Assembly: GCF_900104785.1 (NCBI RefSeq)
Contig: NZ_LT629733.1
Coordinates: 1,210,501-1,274,500, forward strand
Direction: 5' to 3'
DNA length: 64,000 nt
Origin: Formosa sp. Hel1_31_208
GTDB taxonomy: Bacteria > Bacteroidota > Bacteroidia > Flavobacteriales > Flavobacteriaceae
Below, piece after piece: positions 46,801 to 54,850 of this stretch. Numbering within the stretch: position 1 is the first letter of the stretch; every line of letters begins with the position of its first letter. The position numbers were made by a program, and so were the translations under genes. The notes below the pieces were generated by a model that saw only the letters and a list, made by a program, of their open reading frames with translations, was not told the origin of the DNA and did not search any database.

Positions 46801-47145
46801 TTTTTAACCTCATTAACGACTATCGCAGGATTGGCTCCTTTGCTTTTAGAGAAGAGTAGGCAAGCACAATTTTTAAAACCTATGGCTATTTCAATTTCAT
46901 TTGGTATCGCTTATGCAACTATTTTAACCTTGTTAGTGTTGCCATTATTTTTAGCTTTTAGTAACAATATTAAGAGAAATGTAAAATGGTTATGGACAAA
47001 TACAGAGGTAAGCAAAGAGGAGGTAGAGCGCGCTATTAAAGAACAAAACGAAGAACATATTTTAGAAGATGAAACTGGGAATATGTTGATTAATGATGAA
47101 ACGGAAGACGGTAGTGAGCCCCTTGAATTGAATGAAAAAATATAG
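43870..47145 (+). CDS. RND efflux pump, inner-membrane permease
   Basis: A 1091-residue proton-driven RND transporter with 12 helices in two repeats and two large periplasmic loops. The first repeat has FFPLVDSKIINVNITYPGASPQEIEEGI, and TM4 carries the Asp pair of the proton path (GMIIVIGILVDDGIVIAENIY). The second repeat mirrors it with GIIALIGIMVNDGLVL. About 55 acidic residues extend the C-terminus. It belongs to the hydrophobe/amphiphile efflux group rather than the metal group by these motifs. Substrates are unknown. Confidence 0.94.
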   Translation: MRKLLAYFIRYHVAVNVFIFAFFVFGILGYMSLKSSFFPLVDSKIINVNITYPGASPQEIEEGIVLQIEDNLKGLKGIDRVTSTSRENSGTITVEIEKGENIDFMLLEVKNAVDRVPSFPTGMEPLVVAKREEVRETISFALSGTNVPLATLKQIGRQVENDLRAIDGISQVEVTGYPAEEIEIAVNEIDLLAFNLTFEEVAQAVTTSNILVTGGNIKTDVEEYLIRANNRSYYGDELSNLIIRATPDGKTIRLKDIAIVRDRFSETPNATFFNQELSVNISVTSTNNEDLIASADKVKDYIEDYNQKYENIRLDVVRDLSITLNQRTALLAENAFFGIVLVLLFLSVFLNTRLAFWVAFGLPISFLGMFIFAAQFDVTINVLSLFGMIIVIGILVDDGIVIAENIYQHYEKGKSPIQAAIDGTMEVIPPVVSAIITTVLAFSLFLFLDSRIGEFFSEVSVVVILTLAVSLVEALIILPAHLAHSKALRKQKVEVNSSKMRRFFAKMRGINAFGDRIMSFLRDRVYSPTLAFVLEFKFLALGIFVALLVLTFGSIGGGVIGVTLFPSIASDRVTIELDMPNGTNVKITDSIISMIEEKSFIVNQEFTKKYLADTEKELFENTILTLNSSSSARLVINMLPGEERPDEIVSSAVANRLREIVGPVIGTERLIFGSGGNFGGSPVSVALLGNNISELKAAKSELKQVLQENPLLKDVEDNDPAGIKEIRLKLKESAYLLGLDLRTVMTQVRSGFFGAQAQRFQRGQDEIRVWVRYDRSNRASINDLDDMRILTPTGDRVTLKDIAVYTIERGDVAINHLEGQREIRISADLKNPSSSATDILEDIRTNTIPELQSKYPTISASFEGQNREASKLGSSLKAAGIPILILIYITIAFTFRSYSQPILLILLVPFSLTAVAWGHWLLGFSVNILSLLGIIALIGIMVNDGLVLIGKFNSNLREGMTFDLALTEAGKSRFRAIFLTSLTTIAGLAPLLLEKSRQAQFLKPMAISISFGIAYATILTLLVLPLFLAFSNNIKRNVKWLWTNTEVSKEEVERAIKEQNEEHILEDETGNMLINDETEDGSEPLELNEKI

Positions 47146-47148
47146 CAA

Positions 47149-48468
47149 ATGAACTTTAGAAAATACATCGCATTTGGCTTAGTTTTCTTCGGAATATATG
47201 CAAGTGCACAACAGGTTTTAACGACTGAAAATGCCGTTAAATTAGCTCTAGAACACAATTATGGGATTAAAATCGCCAATAGTTCTGTTGATGTGGCAGA
47301 GAATAATTCAGGTATTTTAAATTCAGGATACTTACCAACTTTAACAGGAAATGCTGGAGCTTCTATAGATCAGCAAAATACTGAAGGTGAACTAGCTAAT
47401 GGAGATACAAGAATTGCAAATGGTGCAGAAACGCGTCGGTATAATGCGTCAATAAATTTGAATTACACCTTATTTGATGGTTTAGGGCGTTTATATAATT
47501 ACAAACGATTAAAAGAAGAGTATCAATTATCTGAGTTGGAAGCTCGAGAAACCATTGAGACCACAATACTTCAATTATTTTCTATTTATTATAGTGTGGC
47601 ACAACTTTCTGAAAATTCTTCGGCATTAGAAGAAACTATTACTATTTCAAAAGATAGACTGACACGAGCTGGCTACCAATTTGACTACGGACAAAGTACA
47701 AAGCTTGAAGTGTTAAATGCAGAAGTTGATATCAATAACGATAGTATTAATCTCATTAATGCAAAGCAACAATTAAGAAATACCAAACGCGATTTAAATA
47801 TGGTGCTAGGAAATCAAATAGCTCAAGATTTTGATGTCAGTACAGAAATCAGTTTTATACTTCAGTTAAATAAAGAGGAGCTATTAGAAAAAACAAAAGC
47901 CAATAATATCACCTTACTACAAGCAGAAAAAAATATAGCCATTAGTCAGTTAGACATTAAAACGAATAAAGCGCAATTTTTGCCTACAGTAGGTCTTGTT
48001 GGATCATATGGCTGGAACGAATCGTCAAACAATAGTCCGTTGGCATTTTTGTTACAAAATACAAATACAGGTGTATCTGCAGGCTTAAATTTATCATGGA
48101 ATTTGTTTGATGGTGGTAGTACGCTAACTAGAATAAAAAATGCACAAATTAATTTAGAGATTCAAGAACTTCAAAAGCAGCAATTAGCTACAGATGTTGA
48201 GCGTAATTTTAATAATGCTTGGGATGATTATCAAAACCGATTAACGATTTATCAAGTTCAGGAAGAAAATATCAAAACAGCTCAAAATAATTTTGAACGT
48301 ACCCAAGAGAAATTCAAATTAGGTCAGGTAACAAGTATTGAATTCAGACAAGCCCAACTCAATCTATTAAATGCAGAATTAAGCCGAAATCAAGCGAAGT
48401 ATGATGCCAAATTGGCTGAGCTCACAGTGCTTCAATTAAGTGGAGAATTATTAAATGTTGAACTGTAA
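47149..48468 (+). CDS. TolC-family outer-membrane efflux protein
   Basis: The outer-membrane channel of the tripartite pump. A signal peptide (KYIAFGLVFFGIYASAQ) is followed by two internally repeated OEP halves: long helices (ALEETITISKDRLTRAGYQFDYGQSTKLEVLNAEVDINND and its C-terminal mirror NFERTQEKFKLGQVTSIEFRQAQLNLLNAE) around outer-membrane strands (YNASINLNYTLFDGLG, AGLNLSWNLFDGGS). The 439 residues match. It starts three bases after the pump gene. Confidence 0.94.
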   Translation: MNFRKYIAFGLVFFGIYASAQQVLTTENAVKLALEHNYGIKIANSSVDVAENNSGILNSGYLPTLTGNAGASIDQQNTEGELANGDTRIANGAETRRYNASINLNYTLFDGLGRLYNYKRLKEEYQLSELEARETIETTILQLFSIYYSVAQLSENSSALEETITISKDRLTRAGYQFDYGQSTKLEVLNAEVDINNDSINLINAKQQLRNTKRDLNMVLGNQIAQDFDVSTEISFILQLNKEELLEKTKANNITLLQAEKNIAISQLDIKTNKAQFLPTVGLVGSYGWNESSNNSPLAFLLQNTNTGVSAGLNLSWNLFDGGSTLTRIKNAQINLEIQELQKQQLATDVERNFNNAWDDYQNRLTIYQVQEENIKTAQNNFERTQEKFKLGQVTSIEFRQAQLNLLNAELSRNQAKYDAKLAELTVLQLSGELLNVEL

Positions 48469-48488
48469 TCTCATATTGAACTAAGACT

Positions 48489-48671
48489 ATGGAAGAACAT
48501 TTTTTTCAATGCCCTTACTGTTGGGAATCCATTTCAATGCTCATTGATACGTCCCAATCACATCAATCCTATATTGAAGATTGCGAAGTGTGTTGTCACC
48601 CAATCCAACTACAAATATCTACTGAAAATCAAGAAATTACTGGTTTTCAAGCGCAAAACATTGAACAATAG
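48489..48671 (+). CDS. CPXCG-motif cysteine-rich small protein
   Basis: A 60-residue zinc-ribbon-like protein: FQCPYCWESISMLID and, 26 residues on, DCEVCCHPIQLQI supply two CxxC-type metal knuckles (the second as CEVCC). It matches the small CPXCG family found across Gram-negative bacteria; function is unknown. It follows tolC by 20 bases and may be its last co-transcribed gene. Confidence 0.82.
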   Translation: MEEHFFQCPYCWESISMLIDTSQSHQSYIEDCEVCCHPIQLQISTENQEITGFQAQNIEQ

Positions 48672-48712
48672 AAAAAATATAAACACCTGTAAAACAGATA
48701 TTTAGTAATTTA

Positions 48713-48741
48713 TTCGATGAACGGTTGTGCATTTCATCGAA
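48713..48741. promoter_or_regulatory. Inverted repeat upstream of the LRR gene promoter
   Basis: TTCGATGAA (48713-48721) and TTCATCGAA (48733-48741) are perfect 9-base arms with an 11-base spacer. No T-run follows on either strand, so it is not a terminator. A promoter-like TTG-N20-TACATTCG begins a few bases downstream, so it may be an activator or repressor site. Confidence 0.45.
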
Positions 48742-48814
48742 AAAAATTGTCATATAACCGATATTCTTCTACATTCGTAATAGAAATTGTTGTCCCTTTA
48801 ACAAATCTATTATT

Positions 48815-49729
48815 ATGAAAACCGCTAAAATTACATTGTTAATGTGTCTTGTTACCTTATTGTCCTTTGGTAACGTATCCACGAAAGAAAAGGAAGCTTT
48901 AACGGCTTTATTCCACTCAACAAAAGGAGAGCTCTGGAAAACCTCATGGGATTTGAATGCGCCCGTTCAAGATTGGTATGGAGTTGTTGTGAAAGACGAT
49001 AAGGTTATCGAACTTAATTTAGAGTTCAATAACCTTAGAGGTGAAATACCAACAGCCATAGGAGACTTAGTTTATTTAAAAAAAATTAATTTCTTTAGAA
49101 ATCAAATTACTGGAGCTATTCCTTCAAGTATAGAACATTTAACGGCTTTAGAAAGTTTAAACTTAGCATTTAATAGGCTAACTGCACCAATTCCGCAAGA
49201 AATAGGCGCGTTAAAGTCATTGAGACAGTTAAAATTATTCATGAATACCATAGGTGGTGAGATTCCATCAACGATAGGACAACTAACAAGTTTAAGAACT
49301 TTAGAATTATATAATAATCAATTAGCAGGAGAATTGCCAAATTCAATAGGAAACCTATTGAATTTAAAAGAACTAATGTTAAGTAGTAATAAGCTTTCGG
49401 GTAAGTTGCCTTCAAGTTTATCTCAAGCTAAAGATTTAAAAATTCTGAGTGTATTTGATAATAAATTTTTTGGAACCTTGCCAAATTCTATTTGTAGTTT
49501 GACAAAGCTAGAAGAGTTAATAATTTCGGATAATGCCTTTTATGGAAATTTACCTTCAGACATAGCAAGTTTAACAAATTTGAAAGTTTTGCTTTTAGGG
49601 AATAACGATTTTAAAGGAGAGTTGGTTCAGTTAAAAGAACAACTTCCTAGTCTTGAGCAGTTTGATTTTGCTGAAGTAAAAAGCGAAGGTGTCATTGTTA
49701 CCTTAGATAAAGAAGAAGACGATAATTAA
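48815..49729 (+). CDS. Secreted leucine-rich-repeat protein
   Basis: A 304-residue exported protein with signal peptide (AKITLLMCLVTLLSFGNVS). A cap domain resembles the plant LRR N-terminal region (EALTALFHSTKGELWKTSWDLNAPVQDWYGVV). About nine repeats of 24 residues follow from residue 67 on, with consensus LxxLxLxxNxLxGxIPxxIGxL, the plant-specific form with its GxIP turn. An acidic tail (DKEEDDN) ends it; no T9SS C-terminal sorting domain is present. Such repeats bind proteins or glycans; the ligand is unknown. Confidence 0.87.
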   Translation: MKTAKITLLMCLVTLLSFGNVSTKEKEALTALFHSTKGELWKTSWDLNAPVQDWYGVVVKDDKVIELNLEFNNLRGEIPTAIGDLVYLKKINFFRNQITGAIPSSIEHLTALESLNLAFNRLTAPIPQEIGALKSLRQLKLFMNTIGGEIPSTIGQLTSLRTLELYNNQLAGELPNSIGNLLNLKELMLSSNKLSGKLPSSLSQAKDLKILSVFDNKFFGTLPNSICSLTKLEELIISDNAFYGNLPSDIASLTNLKVLLLGNNDFKGELVQLKEQLPSLEQFDFAEVKSEGVIVTLDKEEDDN

Positions 49730-49757
49730 TTAGTATAGAGTTTTAAATTAGATCTAG

Positions 49758-49791
49758 CTCTCAGCATTTATTTGTTGGGAGTTATTTTTTT
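49758..49791 (+). terminator. Terminator of the LRR gene
   Basis: CTCTCAGC (49758-49765) pairs with GTTGGGAG (49774-49781) using two wobble pairs, followed closely by a seven-base T-run. Confidence 0.7.
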
Positions 49792-49797
49792 ATTTAA

Positions 49798-49828
49798 TTG
49801 GTATTGTAGAAAAAAGCTGTTATATTTG
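49798..49828 (+). promoter_or_regulatory. Promoter of the initiator tRNA gene
   Basis: TTG (49798-49800), 20 bases, TATATTTG (49821-49828), an exact -7 match. Confidence 0.6.
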
Positions 49829-49902
49829 CAGTCCTAAAATGATGGAGTCGGCATTATGAACCGAAAGTTAAAAGCTAAGATTATCATTTTTCGATTATAA
49901 AT

Positions 49903-49975
<73 letters not shown>

Positions 49976-49982
49976 CAACGAA

Positions 49983-50011
49983 AACCTCTTGAGAAATCAA
50001 GAGGTTTTTTT
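49983..50011 (+). terminator. Terminator of tRNA-fMet
   Basis: AACCTCTTGA (49983-49992) pairs perfectly with TCAAGAGGTT (49997-50006) around a GAAA tetraloop, followed by seven T. Confidence 0.92.
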
Positions 50012-50137
50012 ATACTTGGAAAAGTGAAATTTATTTCAGCTTTTAGAAGTATAAAATAGTAATAAGCGCATTGCGCTTAGGGTTTTCATTGTACAGCTTC
50101 TCCATTGGCCCATTGCGAAATGAAATGGAGCAATGAA

Positions 50138-50185
50138 TCCAGTTCCCGCTACTACAAACCAGATACGAAAGTGTCTGGTTTTTTT
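50138..50185 (+). repeat. Second copy of the tRNA-fMet 3' end with its own terminator hairpin
   Basis: TCCAGTTCCCGCTAC (50138-50152) repeats the last T-arm and acceptor bases of the tRNA exactly, 176 bases downstream. A 10-base-pair stem (50157-50166 with 50171-50180), again with a GAAA loop and a T-run, follows as it does after the real tRNA, but with a different stem sequence. The preceding 90 bases do not fold as a tRNA. It is a decayed tRNA copy or an attachment-site remnant. Confidence 0.7.
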
Positions 50186-50303
50186 GTGGCTGAAATTTTG
50201 AAGTGTAAGTCTTAAATTGAAAGATATAAAAAATAGATTTGAGCATCAAATCTGGTTTGTCGTACAAGCTTCACATTATGGTCCAACGAGCAAGGTGAGT
50301 TAA

Positions 50304-50353
50304 TCCAGTTCCCGCTACTAAAAAGCCTCTTGAGAAATCGAAATGTTTTTTTT
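50304..50353 (+). repeat. Third copy of the tRNA-fMet 3' end with a decayed hairpin
   Basis: The same 15 bases recur at 50304-50318, 166 bases after the second copy. The following CCTCTTGAGAAATC (50326-50339) is identical to bases 49985-49998 of the true tRNA terminator, but the 3' arm is degraded (GAAATG instead of AAGAGG) before an eight-base T-run. Upstream blocks GTACAAGCTTC and GAGCAAGGTGA resemble GTACAGCTTC and GGAGCAATGA before copy two, so the whole unit of about 170 bases seems duplicated. Confidence 0.7.
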
Positions 50354-50957
50354 ATATGTTTTTATCTACGTCATTTTTTAATAAACGATTTAGGACCAAA
50401 GCCGATAGTAAACCAAGAAATAAGCCTCCAAAAATCGTCATAAATCCTCCTCCACGGGGCACAAATTTTATAAGAGCAGTCCATAGCAGTGTGCTAATTC
50501 CCCAAATAAGAGAATTAGCGAATATCCATAATCGAAAAAAAGCAGTGTGCTTTTTAAGATAACGAGATAGTAAAAAACCAGAGATAGCTCCTCCAAAAAA
50601 ATAAATTAATGTCCAAACTTCCATCCCGTAAGAATCTATTAAATCAATATTCCTATCAATATCCATCATCAATAGAACAACAACACCAATAGTTTCGGCA
50701 ATTGCAAACCCAATTGCATTTCGCCATATCCATCCCGAAGGAATATTAATCGTCTTTAAAAAATACCACTGCGTATACCCTATTATGCAACCCATTATTC
50801 CTCCCCAAAGTATATAACCTAATCCAGACGCAATAATTTCAGGAAGCAGATTGCCAATAAAAGAAAATAAATGAATAGCTATAAAGCCTATTAAAAGAGC
50901 TAAAGGGAAAGCAAATGTATGTGCTATAATCCAATTATTCCAGGTCTTTCGTTTCAT
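50352..50957 (-). CDS. Polytopic membrane protein of unknown function
   Basis: A 201-residue membrane protein with about six hydrophobic helices (for example AFPLALLIGFIAIHLFSFIGNLLP and GYILWGGIMGCIIGYTQWYFL) and a short basic C-terminus (LNRLLKNDVDKNI). I do not recognise a family. Its last codons touch the T-run of the third tRNA-3'-end copy, and weaker traces of the same unit seem to lie beyond its start, so it may be cargo of an old insertion at the tRNA. Confidence 0.72.
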   Translation of the reverse strand: MKRKTWNNWIIAHTFAFPLALLIGFIAIHLFSFIGNLLPEIIASGLGYILWGGIMGCIIGYTQWYFLKTINIPSGWIWRNAIGFAIAETIGVVVLLMMDIDRNIDLIDSYGMEVWTLIYFFGGAISGFLLSRYLKKHTAFFRLWIFANSLIWGISTLLWTALIKFVPRGGGFMTIFGGLFLGLLSALVLNRLLKNDVDKNI

Positions 50958-51259
50958 TATAGTTTGAATTTAACGTAGTATTTTAATCGATATAATTAAT
51001 AATATTAATAAATCGATGCGAACTAACAATGATATATATCATGCGGCTAGCAATTACGGCAGAATTATTTAAAATTCAGTAATTTTCAAAAAGTCTCTTA
51101 GAAACTCTTTTTGGTTTTATAATTTGAAGTTATACGCTACAAAGAAGCTCCTTGATTTCTAAAGGAGCTTTTCTTTTAAAATATCTCAAACCTCTTAATA
51201 TCCCAAAAGGTCTTTATTGAATACTAAATATGTAGTTATTGGTGTATACGTATATTGGT
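50958..51259. other. Non-coding region upstream of the membrane protein gene
   Basis: No protein gene is seen. It holds a perfect 14-base palindrome ATGATATATATCAT (51029-51042). Two stretches look like eroded copies of the tRNA-3'-end unit. One is at 51074-51116 (ATTCAGT, then AAAAGTCTCTTAGAAAC). The other is at 51128-51141 (AGTTATACGCTACA), followed by a sound hairpin at 51145-51172. The similarity is partial and could be chance. Confidence 0.35.
51145..51172 (+). terminator. Hairpin with short U-tract
   Basis: AAGCTCCTT (51145-51153) pairs perfectly with AAGGAGCTT (51162-51170) followed by TT, C and four T. No gene ends just upstream on the plus strand, so it fits the pattern of orphan hairpins behind tRNA-3'-end fragments. 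Confidence 0.5.
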
Positions 51260-52987
51260 TTAATCTTTCTTTTCATAAACAATTTCTCCATTAAAAACCG
51301 TCATTACAATTTCCGTGTTTAGCAATTTATCTTCGTCAACCGTCATCAAGTCTTGGTCGTAAATTGTGAAATCAGCCAGTTTTCCAGCATGTATAGATCC
51401 TTTAATATCTTCTTCAAAGGCGCCATAAGCAGCGTCTAGGGTATATGATTTTAATGCTTGTGCTCTTGTCATTTTTTGATCTGGTTCATAACCTCCTTCA
51501 GGAGTGCCTTTTAGGGTTTTGCGACTTACGCTGGCATAGAAGCTAGCTATAGGATTAATAGGTTCAACAGGAACATCAGTTCCATTAACAATAGGAACGC
51601 CACTTTGCAATAAATCTTGCCACATGTAAGCACCTTCTTTAATTCGTTTTTCTCCTAAACGGTCAATTGCCCATGGTCTATCGGATGACATATGCACAGC
51701 TTGCATTGCTGGAATTACATGTAATTCTGCAAATCGAGGAATATCATCTGGATGTAAATGTTGCGCATGCTCTATACGAAATCTGTGATCTGTACTTAAT
51801 TCTGGTAATTCTTTTAAGGCAGACTCATAGCGATCTAGAATTTCTCTATTTGCACGGTCACCTATGGCATGTGAGCATACTTGAAAACCATTTTTAAGTC
51901 CGCTTAATGCTGTTTTTTTTACAAAATCCATTGGAAGTGTTTCATGTCCAAAATGGTCTGGTCTATCTGAGTATGGTTCTAAGAGCCAAGCACCTCGTGA
52001 TCCTAAAGCACCGTCACAATTTAACTTTACAGAGCGTATCGTAAATAAATGATCTGGATCTACCATAGGTCCATTTTCATACCATTCATTCAGTAATTCT
52101 TCATCCCATCCAGTAAGCATGGCATATATTCTAATGTTCATGTCATCTGACGCCTTCATTTTGTTATATAGGGCTATTGTTTCTCTTGAAATTCCAGCAT
52201 CATGAAAACTCGTAATTCCGTTTTTATAACAGGCGGCCACAGCAAGTTTAAAAGCTTGAGTATCTGTTTCAGGTGTATTTTCAGGAATATGTTTGTATAT
52301 CAAAGTTTGAGCACGCTCATTAAAAATTCCAGTTGGTCTGCCAAATTCATCTACAATAACTTCACCACCTTCTATGTCATAGGTTTTTACGCCTTCTTGA
52401 GATAGTACTTGTAAACCTGCAATTTCCATAGCTTTAGCATTTGCAAAACCTGCATGTCCACTAGCATGACTTAAATACACAGGATTATCAGGTGATACCT
52501 CACTTAGCTTGTGGTGAGTTTGAAACCCTTTAACGAGGTCTACTGGCAAACTATCCCATTTGCTTTGGTGCCATCCTCGGCCTACAATCCAATCACCTGG
52601 CTTAGCTGTTTTAACTCGTGCTGCCACAGCATCTATAATATCTTGGTAACTGTTTGTATTCATCAAATCGAGTCTTAATTCATTATAACCCAATCCCATA
52701 AAATGACCATGACCTTCAATCAATCCAGGTGTCATTGTCCTGCCTTTTAAATCAATGAGCTGTGTTTGTTCATTTTTATATGCTTCAGCTTCTTCTAGGC
52801 TTCCGGCAAAAAGAATCATGTTGTTTTTTGTGGCTACGGCTTCTACAGATGTACGAGTTGAGTCTACGGTATAAATAGTTCCACCATGAATAATCATCGT
52901 AGCAACGTCCTTTTTAGGATTTGTACAAGAAGTAAAAATAAGTAGCGTAAGAGCTGTTTTAAATAAGAAAGCGTATTGTGATTTCAT
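51260..52987 (-). CDS. Lipoprotein amidohydrolase (YtcJ/AepA type)
   Basis: A 575-residue member of the metal-dependent amidohydrolase superfamily, exported as a lipoprotein (TALTLLIFTSC). The N-terminal beta sandwich (MIIHGGTIYTVDSTRTSVEAVA) is followed by metal motif 1 (TPGLIEGHGHFMGLG), FHDAGIS, the SHAIGDRANREIL helix and the C-terminal GTDVPVEPINPIASFY with final AGKLADFTIYD. The family acts on amides or cyclic imides; the substrate is unknown. It is a single gene; TTG-N17-TAACTTCA just upstream on the minus strand is promoter-like. Confidence 0.88.
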   Translation of the reverse strand: MKSQYAFLFKTALTLLIFTSCTNPKKDVATMIIHGGTIYTVDSTRTSVEAVATKNNMILFAGSLEEAEAYKNEQTQLIDLKGRTMTPGLIEGHGHFMGLGYNELRLDLMNTNSYQDIIDAVAARVKTAKPGDWIVGRGWHQSKWDSLPVDLVKGFQTHHKLSEVSPDNPVYLSHASGHAGFANAKAMEIAGLQVLSQEGVKTYDIEGGEVIVDEFGRPTGIFNERAQTLIYKHIPENTPETDTQAFKLAVAACYKNGITSFHDAGISRETIALYNKMKASDDMNIRIYAMLTGWDEELLNEWYENGPMVDPDHLFTIRSVKLNCDGALGSRGAWLLEPYSDRPDHFGHETLPMDFVKKTALSGLKNGFQVCSHAIGDRANREILDRYESALKELPELSTDHRFRIEHAQHLHPDDIPRFAELHVIPAMQAVHMSSDRPWAIDRLGEKRIKEGAYMWQDLLQSGVPIVNGTDVPVEPINPIASFYASVSRKTLKGTPEGGYEPDQKMTRAQALKSYTLDAAYGAFEEDIKGSIHAGKLADFTIYDQDLMTVDEDKLLNTEIVMTVFNGEIVYEKKD

Positions 52988-53044
52988 AGTGATTGTCTTT
53001 AGACCATGAAGTTACAATAATTAAACAAATTCAATAAATGCGAA

Positions 53045-54712
53045 TTAAAATAATCCTGAAATTTCACCACTATCACTAATATCAATGCCTTCTGACGCTG
53101 GATGTGCTGGTAGCCCAGGCATTCGCATAATTTCTCCAGTAATTGGAATTAAAAACCCTGCACCTGATGCAATTTCTATTTCTCTCACAGTTATAATAAA
53201 ATCTTTAGGTCGCCCAAGAAGCTTCGGATTATCAGACAAGGATTTTTGAGTCTTTGCCACACAAATAGGTAAATTAGCTAGCCCTAATTCTTTAATCTGT
53301 TTTAATTGGCGCTTAGCATTAGAGTTGTAATCGACATGTTCGGCACCATAAATTTTTTGAGCAATAGTTTCAATTTTTGTTTCAATGTCCATATCCCAAT
53401 CATATAGCGGTTTGAATGGTGTTTTACAGGCTTCAGCTACCTCAATAACATGCTGCGCTAATTCAATAGCTCCTGCACCACCTTTAGCCCAAACATTTGC
53501 AACTGCCACTCTTACATTTTTAATTTTTGCAAGATCTTTGATCAGCTGAATTTCTTCTTTGCTATCTGTTTTAAACTTATTGATAGCAATGATGGGTGTG
53601 ACGTTAAACTGTTTGATATTTTCTAAATGTTTTTCCAAATTAGGTAAACCTTGTCTCAAGGCTTCTACATTTGGAGTGTCTAAAGATTTTAAATCTACAC
53701 CACCATGATATTTTAGCGCCCTAATGGTTGTAGTTAGTACTACCGCCTTTGGTGAAATTTTCGCACTCTGACATTTAATATCAAAGAATTTTTCAGCACC
53801 AAGATCAAAACCAAATCCAGCTTCTGTAACGGTGTAATCTGAATAACTCATTCCCATGAGTGTTCCAATTACAGAGTTCGTTCCTTGGGCAATATTAGCA
53901 AATGGTCCGCCGTGAATGATGGCAGGGTTCCCTTCTATAGTTTGAACCAAATTAGGTTTAATAGCATGCTGTAGGAGTGTTGCCATTGCACCCGCAACTT
54001 TTAGGTCTTTGGCATAAACCGGTTTCTTCTTAAAGGTATAGCCAATAAATATATTTCCGAGGCGTTTCTTTAAATCACTTAAATCTTTAGTGATACATAA
54101 AATGGCCATAATTTCTGAAGCAGCTGTAATATCGAAACCGGTTTCACGCGGAATTCCAGAAGTGGTTCCTCCTAATCCAACAATGATACGTCGCAAAGCA
54201 CGGTCATTCATATCAATTACACGTTTCCATGTAATCGTTCTTGGATCAAGTCCTAAAGAATTTGTTTTACTTTGAATATTATTATCAATAATGGCTGCCA
54301 ATAAATTATGTGCTTTTTCAATCGCTGAAAAGTCCCCAGTAAAATGCAAATTGATATCTTCAAGTGGTAGCACTTGAGAATATCCACCACCCGTAGCTCC
54401 ACCTTTTATGCCAAATACCGGACCTAAAGAAGGCTCTCTTAACACGACTGTAGTTTTTTTGTTGAGATGGTTTAAGGCTTCAGACAAGCCAATCGAAATT
54501 GTGGTTTTGCCTTCACCAGCAGGGGTTGGTGAAATAGCAGATACTAAAATCAAATTACTTTGATTTGCCTTTTTTCTATTGATACATGATAACGGTAATT
54601 TGGCTTTATCTTTTCCATACATTTCTATGATATCAGGATCAATTCCAAACTTTGATGCGATATCAGTTATAGGTTTTAGTTTGACGCGTTTTGCTATTTG
54701 TAAATCAGTCAT
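53045..54712 (-). CDS. fhs: Formate--tetrahydrofolate ligase
   Basis: Makes 10-formyl-tetrahydrofolate from formate, THF and ATP in the cytoplasm, feeding purine synthesis (PurH at 13-15 kb) and initiator-tRNA formylation. The P-loop SPTPAGEGKTTISIGLSEAL is at about residues 61-80. LREPSLGPVFGIKGGATGGGYSQVLP, the INLHFTGDFSAI segment and the C-terminal GEIMRMPGLPAHPASEGIDI are all conserved. The 555 residues match. TACTTTTG (54737-54744, minus strand) is a plausible promoter. Confidence 0.97.
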   Translation of the reverse strand: MTDLQIAKRVKLKPITDIASKFGIDPDIIEMYGKDKAKLPLSCINRKKANQSNLILVSAISPTPAGEGKTTISIGLSEALNHLNKKTTVVLREPSLGPVFGIKGGATGGGYSQVLPLEDINLHFTGDFSAIEKAHNLLAAIIDNNIQSKTNSLGLDPRTITWKRVIDMNDRALRRIIVGLGGTTSGIPRETGFDITAASEIMAILCITKDLSDLKKRLGNIFIGYTFKKKPVYAKDLKVAGAMATLLQHAIKPNLVQTIEGNPAIIHGGPFANIAQGTNSVIGTLMGMSYSDYTVTEAGFGFDLGAEKFFDIKCQSAKISPKAVVLTTTIRALKYHGGVDLKSLDTPNVEALRQGLPNLEKHLENIKQFNVTPIIAINKFKTDSKEEIQLIKDLAKIKNVRVAVANVWAKGGAGAIELAQHVIEVAEACKTPFKPLYDWDMDIETKIETIAQKIYGAEHVDYNSNAKRQLKQIKELGLANLPICVAKTQKSLSDNPKLLGRPKDFIITVREIEIASGAGFLIPITGEIMRMPGLPAHPASEGIDISDSGEISGLF

Positions 54713-54828
54713 ATATTGAACGTATTATATCTCTATCAAAAGTATTGCATTATTTTTTTAAAAATGCTGATTTTTATCATGTCACATACCTTAATTGAGG
54801 ACTATTAGAGTTTAACCATTAAAGATTG

Positions 54829-54836
54829 TAACTTTG
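54829..54836 (+). promoter_or_regulatory. Promoter -7 element of era
   Basis: TAACTTTG, exact match, 14 bases before the ATG of era. Confidence 0.5.
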
Positions 54837-54850
54837 CAAAAAGTATAAAT

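Noticed and set aside
42676..48468. Type I secretion system or heavy-metal (CusA-type) RND system
   Set aside because: No ABC exporter adjoins, and the pump lacks the methionine-rich motifs expected for metal efflux; a general RND efflux pump fits better.
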